Source: Exiguobacterium sp. RIT594 (GTDB taxonomy: Bacteria; Bacillota; Bacilli; Exiguobacteriales; Exiguobacteriaceae). From it: a stretch of DNA of 64,000 nucleotides. Both the position numbers and the translations under genes were made by a program. The stretch lies in contig NZ_QPKF01000001.1 in assembly GCF_003339585.1 (NCBI RefSeq), positions 744,001 to 808,000 of the forward strand, given 5' to 3'. Below are positions 29,232 through 39,281 of the stretch, in pieces. The notes beneath the pieces are model-generated. The model had not been told where the DNA came from, did not search any database, and saw nothing but the letters and a program-made list of their open reading frames with translations. Numbering within the stretch: the first letter of the stretch is position 1; every line of letters starts with the position of its first letter.

Positions 29232-31400
29232 TTGGGTAAACGTGTATACGAATTCGCGAAAGAACAGAATGTAACGAGTAAGCAGGTCATCGCCCAGCTC
29301 GAAAAGCTGGAAAAACCCGTTAAGAATCATATGGCGGTTTTAGATGAACAGACAGTACAGCAACTCGACAAAGTATTTAATCCCGAGAAACATCGGGTCC
29401 AAAAAACGGAGGCTCCAAAACAAGTGAAATCAGACAATAAACCGAACAGACCAGGAACAACTAACAAACCAGCAGGGAACCAATCACGCAATACAAAAGG
29501 CGGACGTCCGGAATTCGGAAACCGCAATAACCGCGGTGGAAAACGCCGTCCACAGAAAAAAGTGGAACCACGTAAACTGGAAGTAGCAGATCCAAATTCA
29601 AAATCAAGTCAACGAAAAGCAGCACGTCGGGCGCAAGAAGAAGCAATGGCGAACGTCGTTCAATACGCAGACAACTTAACAGTCGGCGAATTGGCTGAAA
29701 AAATGGATAAAAAACCAAACGAACTGATCATGAAATTGATGGGAATGGGCGTTATGGCGACCATTAACCAGGACCTCGATGATGAGACGGTTGAATTGCT
29801 TGCATCTGACTTCGGATTTGAAGTCGAGAAAACAGTGAAAGTCGATGAAACAGACTTCGATGCATATGAACTGAATCTCGATAACTACGAATTGTCAGAA
29901 CGTCCACCGGTCGTTACGATCATGGGTCACGTTGACCACGGTAAAACGACATTGCTTGACTCGATCCGGAACACAAAAGTCACAGCAGGCGAAGCCGGCG
30001 GGATTACGCAGCATATCGGTGCTTACCAAGTTGAAATCGAAGGAAAGAAAATCACATTCCTCGATACACCAGGTCACGCCGCGTTTACAACAATGCGTGC
30101 ACGCGGGGCAGATGTCACGGATATCGCCATCATCGTTGTCGCAGCAGATGACGGCGTCATGCCGCAAACGGAAGAAGCGATCAGCCACGCAAAAGCAGCT
30201 GGTGTTCCGATCATCGTTGCTGTCAACAAAATGGATAAAGAAGGCGCTAATCCAGACCGCGTCAAACAAGAATTGACGGAATTCGAACTCGTAGCCGAGG
30301 ACTGGGGCGGCGATACGATCTTCGTACCGGTTTCAGCACTTAAAGGAGACGGAATCGACGAGTTACTTGAGATGATTCTGCTTGTCTCGGAAGTACAAGA
30401 ATACAAATCAACACCGGACATGCACGGACGCGGAACGGTCATCGAAGCGAAACTCGATAAAGGACGCGGGCCTGTCGCAACATTGCTTGTCCAACACGGA
30501 ACACTTCGTGTCGGTGATCCAATCGTCGTCGGTCATACGTTTGGCCGGATCCGGGCAATGGTCAACGATATCGGTCGTCGTGTCAAAGAGGTTGGTCCAT
30601 CGACACCAATCGAAATCACAGGCTTAAACGATGTACCAAAAGCCGGAGATCAATTCTTTGCGTTTGAAGATGAGAAAAAAGCCCGTCAAATCGGGGAAGC
30701 GCGTTACCAACGTGAAATCGAGGCACAACGCCGTGATTCAGCGAAAGTCAGCTTGGAAGATCTCTTCGACCGGATTAAAGAAGGCGAAGTCAAAGACCTT
30801 AACATCATCATCAAAGGTGACGTTCAAGGTTCTGTCGAAGCCCTCGCCGGTTCACTTAAGAAAATTGACGTCGAAGGTGCGAAAATCAACATCGTCCACT
30901 CAGGTGTTGGTGCGATCACAGAAGGTGACGTCATCTTGGCTTCAGCAGCTAACGCCATCATCATCGGCTTTAACGTCCGTCCAGATGGTAACGCGAAATC
31001 GATGGCAGACCAAGAGAAGGTTGAGATTCGTCTCCACAAAATCATCTACAATGCGATTGAAGAAATCGAGCAGGCGATGAAAGGTCTTCTTGATCCGGAA
31101 TTCGTTGAGAAAATTATCGGTCAAGCTGAAGTTCGTGACGTCATCAAAGTCTCGAAAGTCGGAACGATTGCCGGTGGTTATGTCACAGAAGGTAAATTGA
31201 CACGTGCTGCAGGTGTCCGTGTTGTTCGTGACAGCATCGTTATTTATGAAGGAAAACTCGATACGTTGCGCCGCTTCAAAGACGATGTCAAAGAAGTAGC
31301 AGCCGGTTACGAGTGTGGAATCAAGATCGAACGTTACGACGACATCAAAGTAGACGATGTCATCGAAGCATTCATCATGGAAGAAGTAAAACGCAAGTAA
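29232..31400 (+). CDS. infB: Translation initiation factor IF-2
   Basis: GTPase of about 722 residues that delivers fMet-tRNA to the ribosome. It has an N-terminal IF2_N helix ([21 protein letters not shown], in part), a long basic low-complexity linker, a second IF2_N motif ([16 protein letters not shown]), G1 [23 protein letters not shown], and the C-terminal beta-barrels ending in EEVKRK. TTG 29232, six bases after GGAGGTG, gives [10 protein letters not shown] like other Bacillales; a GTG at 29223 overlaps the ribosome site. In B. subtilis ylxP follows; here rbfA is next. Confidence 0.96.
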   Translation: MGKRVYEFAKEQNVTSKQVIAQLEKLEKPVKNHMAVLDEQTVQQLDKVFNPEKHRVQKTEAPKQVKSDNKPNRPGTTNKPAGNQSRNTKGGRPEFGNRNNRGGKRRPQKKVEPRKLEVADPNSKSSQRKAARRAQEEAMANVVQYADNLTVGELAEKMDKKPNELIMKLMGMGVMATINQDLDDETVELLASDFGFEVEKTVKVDETDFDAYELNLDNYELSERPPVVTIMGHVDHGKTTLLDSIRNTKVTAGEAGGITQHIGAYQVEIEGKKITFLDTPGHAAFTTMRARGADVTDIAIIVVAADDGVMPQTEEAISHAKAAGVPIIVAVNKMDKEGANPDRVKQELTEFELVAEDWGGDTIFVPVSALKGDGIDELLEMILLVSEVQEYKSTPDMHGRGTVIEAKLDKGRGPVATLLVQHGTLRVGDPIVVGHTFGRIRAMVNDIGRRVKEVGPSTPIEITGLNDVPKAGDQFFAFEDEKKARQIGEARYQREIEAQRRDSAKVSLEDLFDRIKEGEVKDLNIIIKGDVQGSVEALAGSLKKIDVEGAKINIVHSGVGAITEGDVILASAANAIIIGFNVRPDGNAKSMADQEKVEIRLHKIIYNAIEEIEQAMKGLLDPEFVEKIIGQAEVRDVIKVSKVGTIAGGYVTEGKLTRAAGVRVVRDSIVIYEGKLDTLRRFKDDVKEVAAGYECGIKIERYDDIKVDDVIEAFIMEEVKRK

Positions 31401-31436
31401 CAGAACGGATCAGAATCCGAACTGGAGGGATATAGA

Positions 31437-31778
31437 ATGAGTGTACGTTCCAACCGTGTAGCAGAACAGGTGCGTAAAGAAATTACGCAAATGTTGATCA
31501 AAGATGTGAACGATCCGCGTGTCAAGGCGGTGACGGTAACTGGTGTTGAAGTCACAGGTGACTTACAACAAGCAACGATCTTTTATTCGGTGCTCGGTGA
31601 TGAAACGGTGCGTGAAGAAGCGCGCGTTGGTCTTGAAAAGTCAAAAGGGTTCATGCGTAAAGAAATCGGATCACGGATCCGTTTACGGAAGACACCTGAA
31701 TTGCTGTTTGAGATCGATACATCTGTCGAGTACGGATCACGGATCGATGAATTGCTCCGGAACTTGAACAAGGATTAA
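31437..31778 (+). CDS. rbfA: Ribosome-binding factor A
   Basis: Cold-associated 30S maturation factor of 113 residues, KH-like fold. RSNRVAEQVRKEITQML at the N terminus and LRKTPELLFEIDTSVEYGSRIDELL (in part) at the C terminus are typical. AACTGGAGG lies upstream of the ATG. The DUF503 gene ylxP usually found between infB and rbfA in Bacillus is missing. Confidence 0.96.
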   Translation: MSVRSNRVAEQVRKEITQMLIKDVNDPRVKAVTVTGVEVTGDLQQATIFYSVLGDETVREEARVGLEKSKGFMRKEIGSRIRLRKTPELLFEIDTSVEYGSRIDELLRNLNKD

Positions 31779-31786
31779 CAAGACAA

Positions 31787-31816
31787 GGGCAACCACACCT
31801 GTGGTTGTCCTTTTTT
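31787..31816 (+). terminator. Intrinsic terminator after rbfA
   Basis: GGGCAACCACA (31787-31797) and TGTGGTTGTCC (31800-31810) form a long stem with a tiny loop and a T6 tail. It sits only 14 bases before truB, so it would reduce rather than fully separate truB expression. Confidence 0.88.
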
Positions 31817-31829
31817 AGGAGGGACGAGG

Positions 31830-32738
31830 ATGGAACCCATCGGAGTATTACCGTTAGATAAACCAGCAGGTATGACGAGTCACGATTGTGTTTTTCGACT
31901 GCGTCGCCTTTTCCAAACAAAAAAAGTCGGACATACCGGAACGCTTGATCCGGAAGTGACAGGTGTCTTGCCGATTTGTCTCGGACGAGCAACGAAGCTT
32001 GCGCGCTTCATTACGGACGAAGGAAAGAAGTATGTCGCAGAAGTGACGATCGGCTATGCGACGACAACCGAAGATGCCCACGGGGAAACCGTTCGGGAAA
32101 CGCCGGTTCCACCTGATGCATTTACGGAGCAGCAAGTCGATGAAATACTCAATCAACTGACCGGACAGCTGGAACAGACACCGCCCTATTATTCGGCCGT
32201 GAAAGTAAACGGGAAAAAATTATATGAATATGCCCGTAAAGGCATCGAAGTGGAACGACCGACCCGGATCGTCCAAATCGATACACTGGACCGAACATCT
32301 GAATTGACTTTTAAAGACGGTGTCTGCCGTTTTCAAATCGAGATTGCCTGCGGAAAAGGCACATACATCCGGACACTTGCGGTTGAAATCGGTGAACGGT
32401 TAGGTTATGCGGCTCATATGAGTGAGTTGCGGCGGACGAGCTCGGGTGCGATGTCCGAAACAGAAGCGGTGACACTTGCAACACTTGAAGCCTGTGAGAC
32501 GGTGGAAGAGCGGATGCAGTACGTTTTACCGATTGAACAAGTCATTCAAAAGTGGCCGCGGTTGACTGTAGACGCCGAGACAGCCGCCCGTGTCTTGAAT
32601 GGTGCCAAGTTACCAGGCATTCCGGTCGAATTTGAACGCTTTACTGTCTATAATGAAGAGGGCATCCCTTTAGCAATCTATCGGCTTGATTCCGAAATCA
32701 ATATGGGACGCGTGGAAGTCATGTTACAAATCGATTAG
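31830..32738 (+). CDS. truB: tRNA pseudouridine-55 synthase TruB
   Basis: Makes pseudouridine 55 in the T-loop of tRNAs. The 302 residues contain the catalytic aspartate D40 in GTLDPEVTGVLP, the N-terminal LPLDKPAGMTSHD, and KVNGKKLYEYARKG. The C-terminal PUA-like region is short. AGGAGGGACGAGG precedes the ATG. Confidence 0.96.
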   Translation: MEPIGVLPLDKPAGMTSHDCVFRLRRLFQTKKVGHTGTLDPEVTGVLPICLGRATKLARFITDEGKKYVAEVTIGYATTTEDAHGETVRETPVPPDAFTEQQVDEILNQLTGQLEQTPPYYSAVKVNGKKLYEYARKGIEVERPTRIVQIDTLDRTSELTFKDGVCRFQIEIACGKGTYIRTLAVEIGERLGYAAHMSELRRTSSGAMSETEAVTLATLEACETVEERMQYVLPIEQVIQKWPRLTVDAETAARVLNGAKLPGIPVEFERFTVYNEEGIPLAIYRLDSEINMGRVEVMLQID

Positions 32739-32755
32739 GATCGGAGAGATCAGGA

Positions 32756-33685
32756 ATGGACATCATTCATTTAACATATCCAGAACAACCAGTAGAAGAT
32801 CCGGCTGTCATCGCACTCGGTTTTTTTGATGGCGTACATCTTGGACACCAACGTGTATTACAAACCGCAATTGAAAAAAGCCGCGACTTACATCTGCCGG
32901 TAGCGGTCATGACGTTTGATCCGCATCCGAAACAAGTACTTGGTAACGGCACGGAACAGATTCTCTACATTACACCGCTGGACCGGAAACTCGAAAAGAT
33001 GGCGCAACTGGGCATCGACCGGGTGTATGTCATTGAATTCACGGTCGCTTTTTCAGAGTTGTCCCCACAAGACTTCGTTGACCACTATTTAATTGCTGCC
33101 GGAGCACGCCACATTGTTGCAGGATTTGATTATTCGTATGGACGGTTCGGGGCAGGCAAAATGGCGACGCTTGATTTCCACAGTCGTGGACGATTTGATC
33201 ATACGATCGTTTCAGAACACCAGGCAGACGATGAAAAGATCAGTTCGACACGAATTCGTCGTTTACTCGCAGATGGCGCCGTCGCAGAGGCAGCCCTGTT
33301 GTTAGGTGAGCCGTATCAAACGAAAGGGATTGTCATTCATGGTGACGCCCGCGGTCGCCAAATTGGGTTTCCGACCGCCAACATCCGCCCGGAATTTGCT
33401 TATGTCATTCCGAAACTCGGTGTTTATGCGACGTTTGTTCATCTAGAGGATGGGCGGAAATTTCCGGCAATGACGAACATCGGACGGAGACCGACGTTTT
33501 ATGAGACGGGAGAAGTCAGTATCGAAACTCACCTGCTCGCATTCGACGAAGATTTATATGGACAGGAACTGAAGCTCGAATGGATGGCTTACTTACGGGA
33601 CGAACAAGCATTCGATGGAATCGAGAGTTTAAAAAATCAACTTGCCCAAGATAAAATTCACGCGATGCAGGCATTAACGGTTTGA
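32756..33685 (+). CDS. ribF: Bifunctional riboflavin kinase / FAD synthetase
   Basis: Converts riboflavin to FMN and FMN to FAD. The 309 residues hold an N-terminal nucleotidyltransferase domain (ALGFFDGVHLGHQ, SSTRIRRLL) and a C-terminal flavokinase domain (GDARGRQIGFPTANI, NIGRRPTF). It follows truB by 17 bases, the conserved truB-ribF-rpsO order. The -35 of the rpsO promoter overlaps its stop. Confidence 0.96.
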   Translation: MDIIHLTYPEQPVEDPAVIALGFFDGVHLGHQRVLQTAIEKSRDLHLPVAVMTFDPHPKQVLGNGTEQILYITPLDRKLEKMAQLGIDRVYVIEFTVAFSELSPQDFVDHYLIAAGARHIVAGFDYSYGRFGAGKMATLDFHSRGRFDHTIVSEHQADDEKISSTRIRRLLADGAVAEAALLLGEPYQTKGIVIHGDARGRQIGFPTANIRPEFAYVIPKLGVYATFVHLEDGRKFPAMTNIGRRPTFYETGEVSIETHLLAFDEDLYGQELKLEWMAYLRDEQAFDGIESLKNQLAQDKIHAMQALTV

Positions 33686-33710
33686 CAGACGGTGACAGGT
33701 TCGTTATGAT
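33682..33710 (+). promoter_or_regulatory. Strong SigA promoter for rpsO
   Basis: A consensus TTGACA (33682-33687) is 17 bases from TATGAT (33705-33710). It overlaps the ribF stop codon. The start near 33717 gives a leader of about 92 bases. Confidence 0.85.
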
Positions 33711-33716
33711 GGGTCA

Positions 33717-33808
33717 GTACGAATACGTACAGCCGGTTGGCTTGGCATCAGGTCTCACCATCCGATGCTCGGCAATACGGTCATTCAAAAGATGGAGGTG
33801 GAGTGACA
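33717..33808 (+). promoter_or_regulatory. Structured rpsO leader, probable S15 autoregulatory RNA
   Basis: A hairpin GTACG-AATA-CGTAC occupies 33717-33730. Next comes a nested pair: GCCG (33732-33735) with CGGC (33770-33773) enclosing GCATC (33745-33749) / GATGC (33764-33768). The ribosome site GGAGGTGGAG is at the 3' end. S15 represses its own translation through leader structures in several bacteria; that this leader does so is inference from position and folding. Confidence 0.55.
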
Positions 33809-34078
33809 ATGGCACTCACTAAAGAACGTAAAAATGAAATTATCGAAGCTTATGCTACGAAACAAGGCGATACTGGTTCGCCGGAAGTACAAGTTGCTGT
33901 TTTAACTGAACAGATCACAACTTTAAACGATCACTTACGTACACACAAAAAGGATCACCACTCACGTCGTGGTCTCTTGAAAATGGTTGGTCGTCGCCGT
34001 AACTTGCTCACATACCTTCGTAACAAGGATGTTTCACGTTACCGTTCATTGATCGAGCGTCTTGGTCTTCGTCGCTAA
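33809..34078 (+). CDS. rpsO: 30S ribosomal protein uS15
   Basis: 16S rRNA-binding protein of 89 residues, the standard length. [36 protein letters not shown] and [21 protein letters not shown] (in parts) are diagnostic. ATG 33809 follows GGAGGTGGAGTGACA; the frame is open to 33737 but that stretch is the RNA leader. A strong terminator follows, then pnp. Confidence 0.98.
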   Translation: MALTKERKNEIIEAYATKQGDTGSPEVQVAVLTEQITTLNDHLRTHKKDHHSRRGLLKMVGRRRNLLTYLRNKDVSRYRSLIERLGLRR

Positions 34079-34096
34079 TCCGAACAGATCAACAAG

Positions 34097-34130
34097 GAAG
34101 CAGGAGCATCGTCTCCTGCTTCTTTTTTTT
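34097..34130 (+). terminator. Intrinsic terminator after rpsO
   Basis: The ten-pair stem GAAGCAGGAG (34097-34106) / CTCCTGCTTC (34113-34122) is followed by T8. Confidence 0.93.
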
Positions 34131-34213
34131 GCCGATTCATGGACATTTGACGCAAGAACATCCATAATTAGATTTGAATGAAAAAACGGATAGAAGTGAG
34201 AGGGGATTTGTGC

Positions 34214-36433
34214 ATGTCACAAACAAAGCAGACGTTTTCGACCGAACTCGGTGGACGTCCATTAACAATTGAAATCGGTCAACTGGCCAAACAAGCAAAC
34301 GGAGCAGCATTGATCCGTTACGGTGAGACGGCAGTCCTTGCGACGGTCGTAGCATCAAAACAACCGAAAGACTTAGATTTCTTCCCATTAACAGTGAATT
34401 ATGAAGAAAAATTATATGCAGCAGGTAAGATTCCAGGCGGCTTCCTAAAACGTGAAGGACGTCCGGGCGAAAACGCGATTTTGACATCACGTTTGATTGA
34501 CCGTCCAATCCGTCCCTTGTTCCCGGATGGATTCCGTCATGACATCCAAGTCGCAACGACGGTCTTATCTTCAGATGAAGACAATTCACCAGAAGTCGCA
34601 GCGATGATCGGGGCTTCCATTGCCTTATCGATTTCAGACATTCCATTTGATGGTCCGATTGCAGGCGTGACGATTGGTCGCGTGAACGGTGAGTTCATCA
34701 TCAACCCGACAATGAGTCAAGCAGCTGAAAGTGATATCGACCTTCAAGTTGCCGGAACGAAACATGCGGTCAACATGGTCGAAGCCGGAGCAAAAGAAGT
34801 GTCGGAAGAAGCAATGCTTGAAGCGATTCTTCTCGGACATGATGTCATCAAGGCATTGATTGCGTTCCAAGAAGAAATCGTCGCAGCCGTTGGTCAAGAA
34901 AAATTCGCCTATACGGTTTCTTCGTTTGACGAGACACTTGTCAATCGCTTGAAAGCCGATGCACTTGCAGAAGTGACGATGGCCGTTCAAGTCGAAGAAA
35001 AACAAGCACGCGATCTTGCCATTAATGAAGTCATTTCGAAATATATCGATCAGTACGCAGCAGATGACTCGATTACGGAAGCGCAATTAGCAGAAGTATC
35101 GGGTGTCTTGAACAAATTCGTCAAAACAGAAGTCCGTCGTTTGATTACAGAAGACAAAGTCCGTCCAGACGGTCGTGGTCTTGCTGAAATCCGTCCGCTT
35201 GACTCGGAAATCGGATTGTTACCACGTGCACACGGTTCAGGTTTGTTCACACGTGGTCAAACACAAGTCTTGTCTGTTGCGACGCTCGGTGTCGCAGGAG
35301 ATGCGCAAATCATCGATGGACTTGGACTTAAAGCAGAAAAACGTTTCATGCACCATTATAACTTCCCGCCGTTCTCAGTCGGAGAAGCTCGTCCGATGCG
35401 TGCACCGGGTCGTCGTGAAATTGGTCACGGAGCACTCGGGGAACGTGCACTGTTACCAGTTCTTCCATCAGAAACAGATTTCCCTTACACGATTCGTCTT
35501 GTATCAGAAGTACTTGAATCAAACGGTTCATCTTCACAGGCGTCGATTTGTGGATCAATCCTTGCCATGATGGATGCAGGTGTGCCGTTGAAAGCACCGG
35601 TTGCCGGAATTGCAATGGGCTTGATTAAAGAAGGCGAAAACTATTCGATCCTGACAGATATTCAAGGGATGGAAGATCATCTCGGCGATATGGACTTTAA
35701 AGTCGCAGGAACGAAAGACGGAGTGACTGCGCTTCAAATGGATATGAAGATTGGCGGAATTACGCGTCAAATCTTAGAAGAGGCGCTTGAACAAGCACGT
35801 CTCGGTCGTTTACACATTCTCGAACACATGAATTCAGTCATTGCTGAACCACGTGTCGAGTTGTCTAAATATGCACCGAAAATCGTCACATTGAAAATCA
35901 ATCCGGATAAAATCCGTGATGTGATTGGACCCGGCGGTAAAGTCATCAACAGCATCATCGATGAGACGGGTGTTAAAATCGATATCGATCAAGACGGAAC
36001 AGTCTTTATCGCGTCAACGGATCAAGACGGCATCAATCGTGCTCGTCAGTTGATTGAAGATATCGTCCGTGAAGTCGTCATCGGAGAAGAATTTGACGGG
36101 ACAGTTCGTCGCGTCGAAAAATTCGGTGCTTTCGTCGAACTATTCAAAGGAAAAGATGCTCTTGTACACATTTCGGAATTAGCACTTGAGCGTGTTGGCC
36201 AAACTGAAGATGTCGTCAAATTAGGCGATAAATTGAAAGTCCGTGTCACAGAAGTCGATGACAAAGGACGTGTCAATGCATCGCATAAAGTATTGCTTGT
36301 TGAAGGTATGAGTGCGGAAGATCGTGCTGCATACGATGAAAAGAAAAAAACAGAGCGTGACAGCCGCCCGCCGCGTCGGGATACTGGATCTCGCCCACCA
36401 CGTGACGGACAACGTCCACCGCGTCGTAACTAA
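34214..36433 (+). CDS. pnp: Polyribonucleotide nucleotidyltransferase (PNPase)
   Basis: Phosphorolytic 3'-5' exoribonuclease of the degradosome, about 739 residues. It has two RNase PH domains ([30 protein letters not shown]), a KH domain ([15 protein letters not shown]) and an S1 domain ([20 protein letters not shown]). Beyond S1 there is a charged tail ending in an arginine/proline-rich stretch ([19 protein letters not shown]), longer than the B. subtilis enzyme. ATG 34214 has GAGGGGAT upstream; an ATG at 34178 is in frame but lacks a good site. Confidence 0.96.
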   Translation: MSQTKQTFSTELGGRPLTIEIGQLAKQANGAALIRYGETAVLATVVASKQPKDLDFFPLTVNYEEKLYAAGKIPGGFLKREGRPGENAILTSRLIDRPIRPLFPDGFRHDIQVATTVLSSDEDNSPEVAAMIGASIALSISDIPFDGPIAGVTIGRVNGEFIINPTMSQAAESDIDLQVAGTKHAVNMVEAGAKEVSEEAMLEAILLGHDVIKALIAFQEEIVAAVGQEKFAYTVSSFDETLVNRLKADALAEVTMAVQVEEKQARDLAINEVISKYIDQYAADDSITEAQLAEVSGVLNKFVKTEVRRLITEDKVRPDGRGLAEIRPLDSEIGLLPRAHGSGLFTRGQTQVLSVATLGVAGDAQIIDGLGLKAEKRFMHHYNFPPFSVGEARPMRAPGRREIGHGALGERALLPVLPSETDFPYTIRLVSEVLESNGSSSQASICGSILAMMDAGVPLKAPVAGIAMGLIKEGENYSILTDIQGMEDHLGDMDFKVAGTKDGVTALQMDMKIGGITRQILEEALEQARLGRLHILEHMNSVIAEPRVELSKYAPKIVTLKINPDKIRDVIGPGGKVINSIIDETGVKIDIDQDGTVFIASTDQDGINRARQLIEDIVREVVIGEEFDGTVRRVEKFGAFVELFKGKDALVHISELALERVGQTEDVVKLGDKLKVRVTEVDDKGRVNASHKVLLVEGMSAEDRAAYDEKKKTERDSRPPRRDTGSRPPRDGQRPPRRN

Positions 36434-36436
36434 TGA

Positions 36437-36496
36437 AAACAAAGGTGGCTCAACGGTGCGAATACGTGCACCGCGGGCCACCTTGTTTCATATTTC
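36437..36496 (+). terminator. Branched inverted repeat after pnp, possible weak terminator
   Basis: AAAGGTGGC (about 36441-36449) can pair with GCCACCTTG (about 36478-36486), with an inner GGTGC/GCACC hairpin. The 3' flank TTTCATATTTC is only moderately T-rich, so termination strength is doubtful. It lies between pnp and the M16 peptidase gene. Confidence 0.45.
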
Positions 36497-36511
36497 AAGG
36501 AGGAATGAACG

Positions 36512-37753
36512 ATGGTCGAAAGACTTGTATTAAAGAATGGGGTTCGAATCGTCAGTGAACGGATCGAGAATGCCCGGAGTGTAGCAACCGGTATTTTCAT
36601 CAAAGCCGGTTCGCGGACGGAAACAAAAGAAGAACATGGCATCAGCCATTTGATTGAACATATGATGTTTAAAGGGACGAAAAAACAATCGGCAAAAGAA
36701 ATTGCCGTTTATTTTGACCGCTTGGGTGGTAATATTAATGCATTCACGAGTAAAGATCAGACCTGTTATTATGTAAAGACATTGGATGAACATGCCATCA
36801 CGGCGTTTGATGTCCTCGCTGACATGTTTTTGGAGTCGACGTTTGACGAAGAGGAACTGGAAAAAGAAAAGCGGGTCGTGATTGAAGAAATTAAAATGTA
36901 TGAAGATACACCGGATGATTTGGTACATGAACTGTTAGCCGTTGCGGCGTATGGGGAAGATGTCATGGCCCGACCGATTCTTGGTACGGAAGAAAGTGTC
37001 AAGCAACTCAGCCGTCAAATGATTGTAGCCTACCTGCAGGAAGCGTACGCACCGGAACAAATCGTCATCTCGGTTGCAGGGCATGTGACGGACGAACTAA
37101 TTACACAAATTAAAAATCGATTCAGTACACTGCAGGCAAGTGAAACCGTCCGCCAGATTGAAGAACCGATTTTGAAAAGTGACTCGTTGCAGAAGGAAAA
37201 AGACACGGAACAAGTCCATGTTTGTTATAATTTCCAGGCAATCCCTTCCGCTGACGATCGTTTGCCGACGTTAGCCTTACTCAATAATGCGTTCGGTGCG
37301 ACGATGTCAAGCCGCTTGTTCCAATCGATTCGCGAAGACCGTGGATTAGCCTATTCCGTCTTTTCGTACTATACGACGTTTGATGATCATGGCACGTTTA
37401 CGATTTATGTCGGAACATCAAAAGAAACGCTGGAAGAAGTTGAAACCGTTCTTTCGACGGAAATCAAGCAACTGCTCGAACATGGTCTGACGACGAAAGA
37501 GCTCGAAGATGGAATCGAACAATTAAAAGGATCGCTGATTTTAGGAAATGAGAGTATATCCAGTCATATGAACCGTAATGCCCGGAATGAACTCCATTTA
37601 GGAATGCATCCGACACTGGAAGACGTCCTTGCAGAAGTGGAACAGATTACGTCTGCTAGCGTTCAGGAAATGATTGCCTATATCTTTAGTGAGCCACCGG
37701 CTAAAGCTTACATCTTGCCGGAAATCGATGAGGCAGACCTTGAAACCGAGTAA
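36512..37753 (+). CDS. mlpA: M16-family zinc peptidase (MlpA/YmxG)
   Basis: Protein of 413 residues with the inverted zinc motif H46-L-I-E49-H50 (ISHLIEHMMFKGT), followed by GGNINAFTSKDQTCYY and the glutamate-rich helix VVIEEIKMYEDTPDD. Both M16 half-domains are present. Family members process peptides; in Bacillus MlpA has been linked to negative control of extracellular protease production. The pnp-mlpA adjacency is conserved. AAGGAGG is present upstream. Confidence 0.92.
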   Translation: MVERLVLKNGVRIVSERIENARSVATGIFIKAGSRTETKEEHGISHLIEHMMFKGTKKQSAKEIAVYFDRLGGNINAFTSKDQTCYYVKTLDEHAITAFDVLADMFLESTFDEEELEKEKRVVIEEIKMYEDTPDDLVHELLAVAAYGEDVMARPILGTEESVKQLSRQMIVAYLQEAYAPEQIVISVAGHVTDELITQIKNRFSTLQASETVRQIEEPILKSDSLQKEKDTEQVHVCYNFQAIPSADDRLPTLALLNNAFGATMSSRLFQSIREDRGLAYSVFSYYTTFDDHGTFTIYVGTSKETLEEVETVLSTEIKQLLEHGLTTKELEDGIEQLKGSLILGNESISSHMNRNARNELHLGMHPTLEDVLAEVEQITSASVQEMIAYIFSEPPAKAYILPEIDEADLETE

Positions 37754-37817
37754 GCCTTACCCTACACTGAAATAGCATGTAACTGAAAAACAAGTTGTTG
37801 AGAAAGAAGGAATACCC

Positions 37818-39281
37818 TTGAATTTAGCTGAACTAATCGAAGTCATTCAGACTCAAAAAACGGAACGTATGGTAGAGGCAGTCGTGACGTCTTTAACAAC
37901 CGATTCACGTGATGTGAAGCCAGGTACATTATTTGTCGCCATTAAAGGTTATACAGTGGATGGACACGATTATGCCAAACAGGCCGAAGCACAGGGGGCT
38001 GTCGCTATCGTGTCGGAACGCCTGCTCGATGTGACGATTCCTGTCATTCTTGTCAGAAGTACGACCCGGGCGATGGCAGAACTTGCCGGTAAGTTTTATG
38101 ATTACCCTTCTGAAAAGATGCGGATGATCGGAATCACCGGAACGAACGGAAAAACGACGACGACGACGATCGTCCGGGATGTCTTGGCTCAGTTGGGCCG
38201 GAAAACGGGAATCATCGGTACCGTCGAAGTCAAAATTGGTGACCGGGTCGTCCCGAGTCGCAATACGACACCTCAAAGTTCGGAACTGCAAGCCTTTTTC
38301 CATCAGATGCACCAAGAAGGCGTCGAGGACGTCATCATGGAAGTCTCCTCACACGGATTGGAGCTTGGACGGGTGACCGGAACAGATTTTGACGTGGCCG
38401 GTTTTACAAACTTGACACATGATCATCTCGATTTCCATAAAACGTTCGAGAATTATGCACGGGCAAAAGGCTTGCTCTTCGCACAACTCGGGCAACGGCT
38501 ATCCGATAAAAAAGTCGCAGTCCTGAATGCAGATGATGAGATCAGTCAGTTATTTGAGATGATGACGGGTGCCCGTGTCATGACATACGGGATTGATCAA
38601 CCGGCCGACTTGATGGCTACAAATATTACACAAACGCTTCAGGAAACAACATTTACGATGGTCTATCAGGAACAAACGGTCGAACTGACGGTTCAATTCA
38701 TCGGTCGATTCAACGTCTATAACTTACTGCTTGCCACAGGCATCCTTCTTTCAATCGGCTACAGTTTAACTGAGATTTCGAATGCGATCACTCAGATTCA
38801 GCCGGCAAAAGGTCGGATGCAACGTTTGCCGATTGACGGTTATAACATTTATGTGGATTATGCGCATACGCCGGATGGTATCGAACAATGTTTGAAAGCA
38901 TTAGTTGATGTTCCAAAAGAAAATATCGTCTTTTTAATTGGAACAGGCGGTAATCGGGATGTGACCAAACGGCCGATGATGGGACAACTTGCCTCGACGT
39001 ACGCGGGAACAGTCGTCATCACGACGGACGATCCCCGTTTTGAATCGTATGAGTCGATCACATCCGGAATCGCATCCGGTATGCTTCACGATCAATTCGT
39101 TGAAATCGGAGACCGGGAAGAAGCAGTCCGCTACGCAGCGAGTCTCGCTCGACCGGACAACATCGTCATTCTAGCAGGAAAAGGGCATGAAAAATATCAA
39201 ATCATTGGGGATGAGAAGACACCCCTCGACGAAGAAGTACTCGTCAAAGAGATGATACGCCAATTGGAGGAAAAGAAGTGA
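37818..39281 (+). CDS. murE: UDP-MurNAc-tripeptide synthetase (MurE family), probable L-lysine ligase
   Basis: Mur ligase of 487 residues that adds the third stem-peptide amino acid in peptidoglycan precursor synthesis. It shows GYTVDGHDY, the P-loop GITGTNGKTTTT, EVSSHGLELGR, NLTHDHLDFH and YAHTPDGIEQ. The amino-acid selectivity motif reads D404-D405-P406-R407, where meso-DAP enzymes have DNPR and the S. aureus lysine enzyme has DNPA. Because a FemX-like gene overlaps downstream, I infer lysine as substrate, but the arginine would by itself suggest DAP, so this is open. Start is TTG 37818 after AAGAAGG. Confidence 0.85.
   Translation: MNLAELIEVIQTQKTERMVEAVVTSLTTDSRDVKPGTLFVAIKGYTVDGHDYAKQAEAQGAVAIVSERLLDVTIPVILVRSTTRAMAELAGKFYDYPSEKMRMIGITGTNGKTTTTTIVRDVLAQLGRKTGIIGTVEVKIGDRVVPSRNTTPQSSELQAFFHQMHQEGVEDVIMEVSSHGLELGRVTGTDFDVAGFTNLTHDHLDFHKTFENYARAKGLLFAQLGQRLSDKKVAVLNADDEISQLFEMMTGARVMTYGIDQPADLMATNITQTLQETTFTMVYQEQTVELTVQFIGRFNVYNLLLATGILLSIGYSLTEISNAITQIQPAKGRMQRLPIDGYNIYVDYAHTPDGIEQCLKALVDVPKENIVFLIGTGGNRDVTKRPMMGQLASTYAGTVVITTDDPRFESYESITSGIASGMLHDQFVEIGDREEAVRYAASLARPDNIVILAGKGHEKYQIIGDEKTPLDEEVLVKEMIRQLEEKK

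Noticed and set aside
34147-34174. TTGACG ... TAGATT as a pnp promoter
   Set aside because: The spacing of 16 is acceptable but the -10 is poor and several shifted alternatives are equal; not strong enough to list as a feature.
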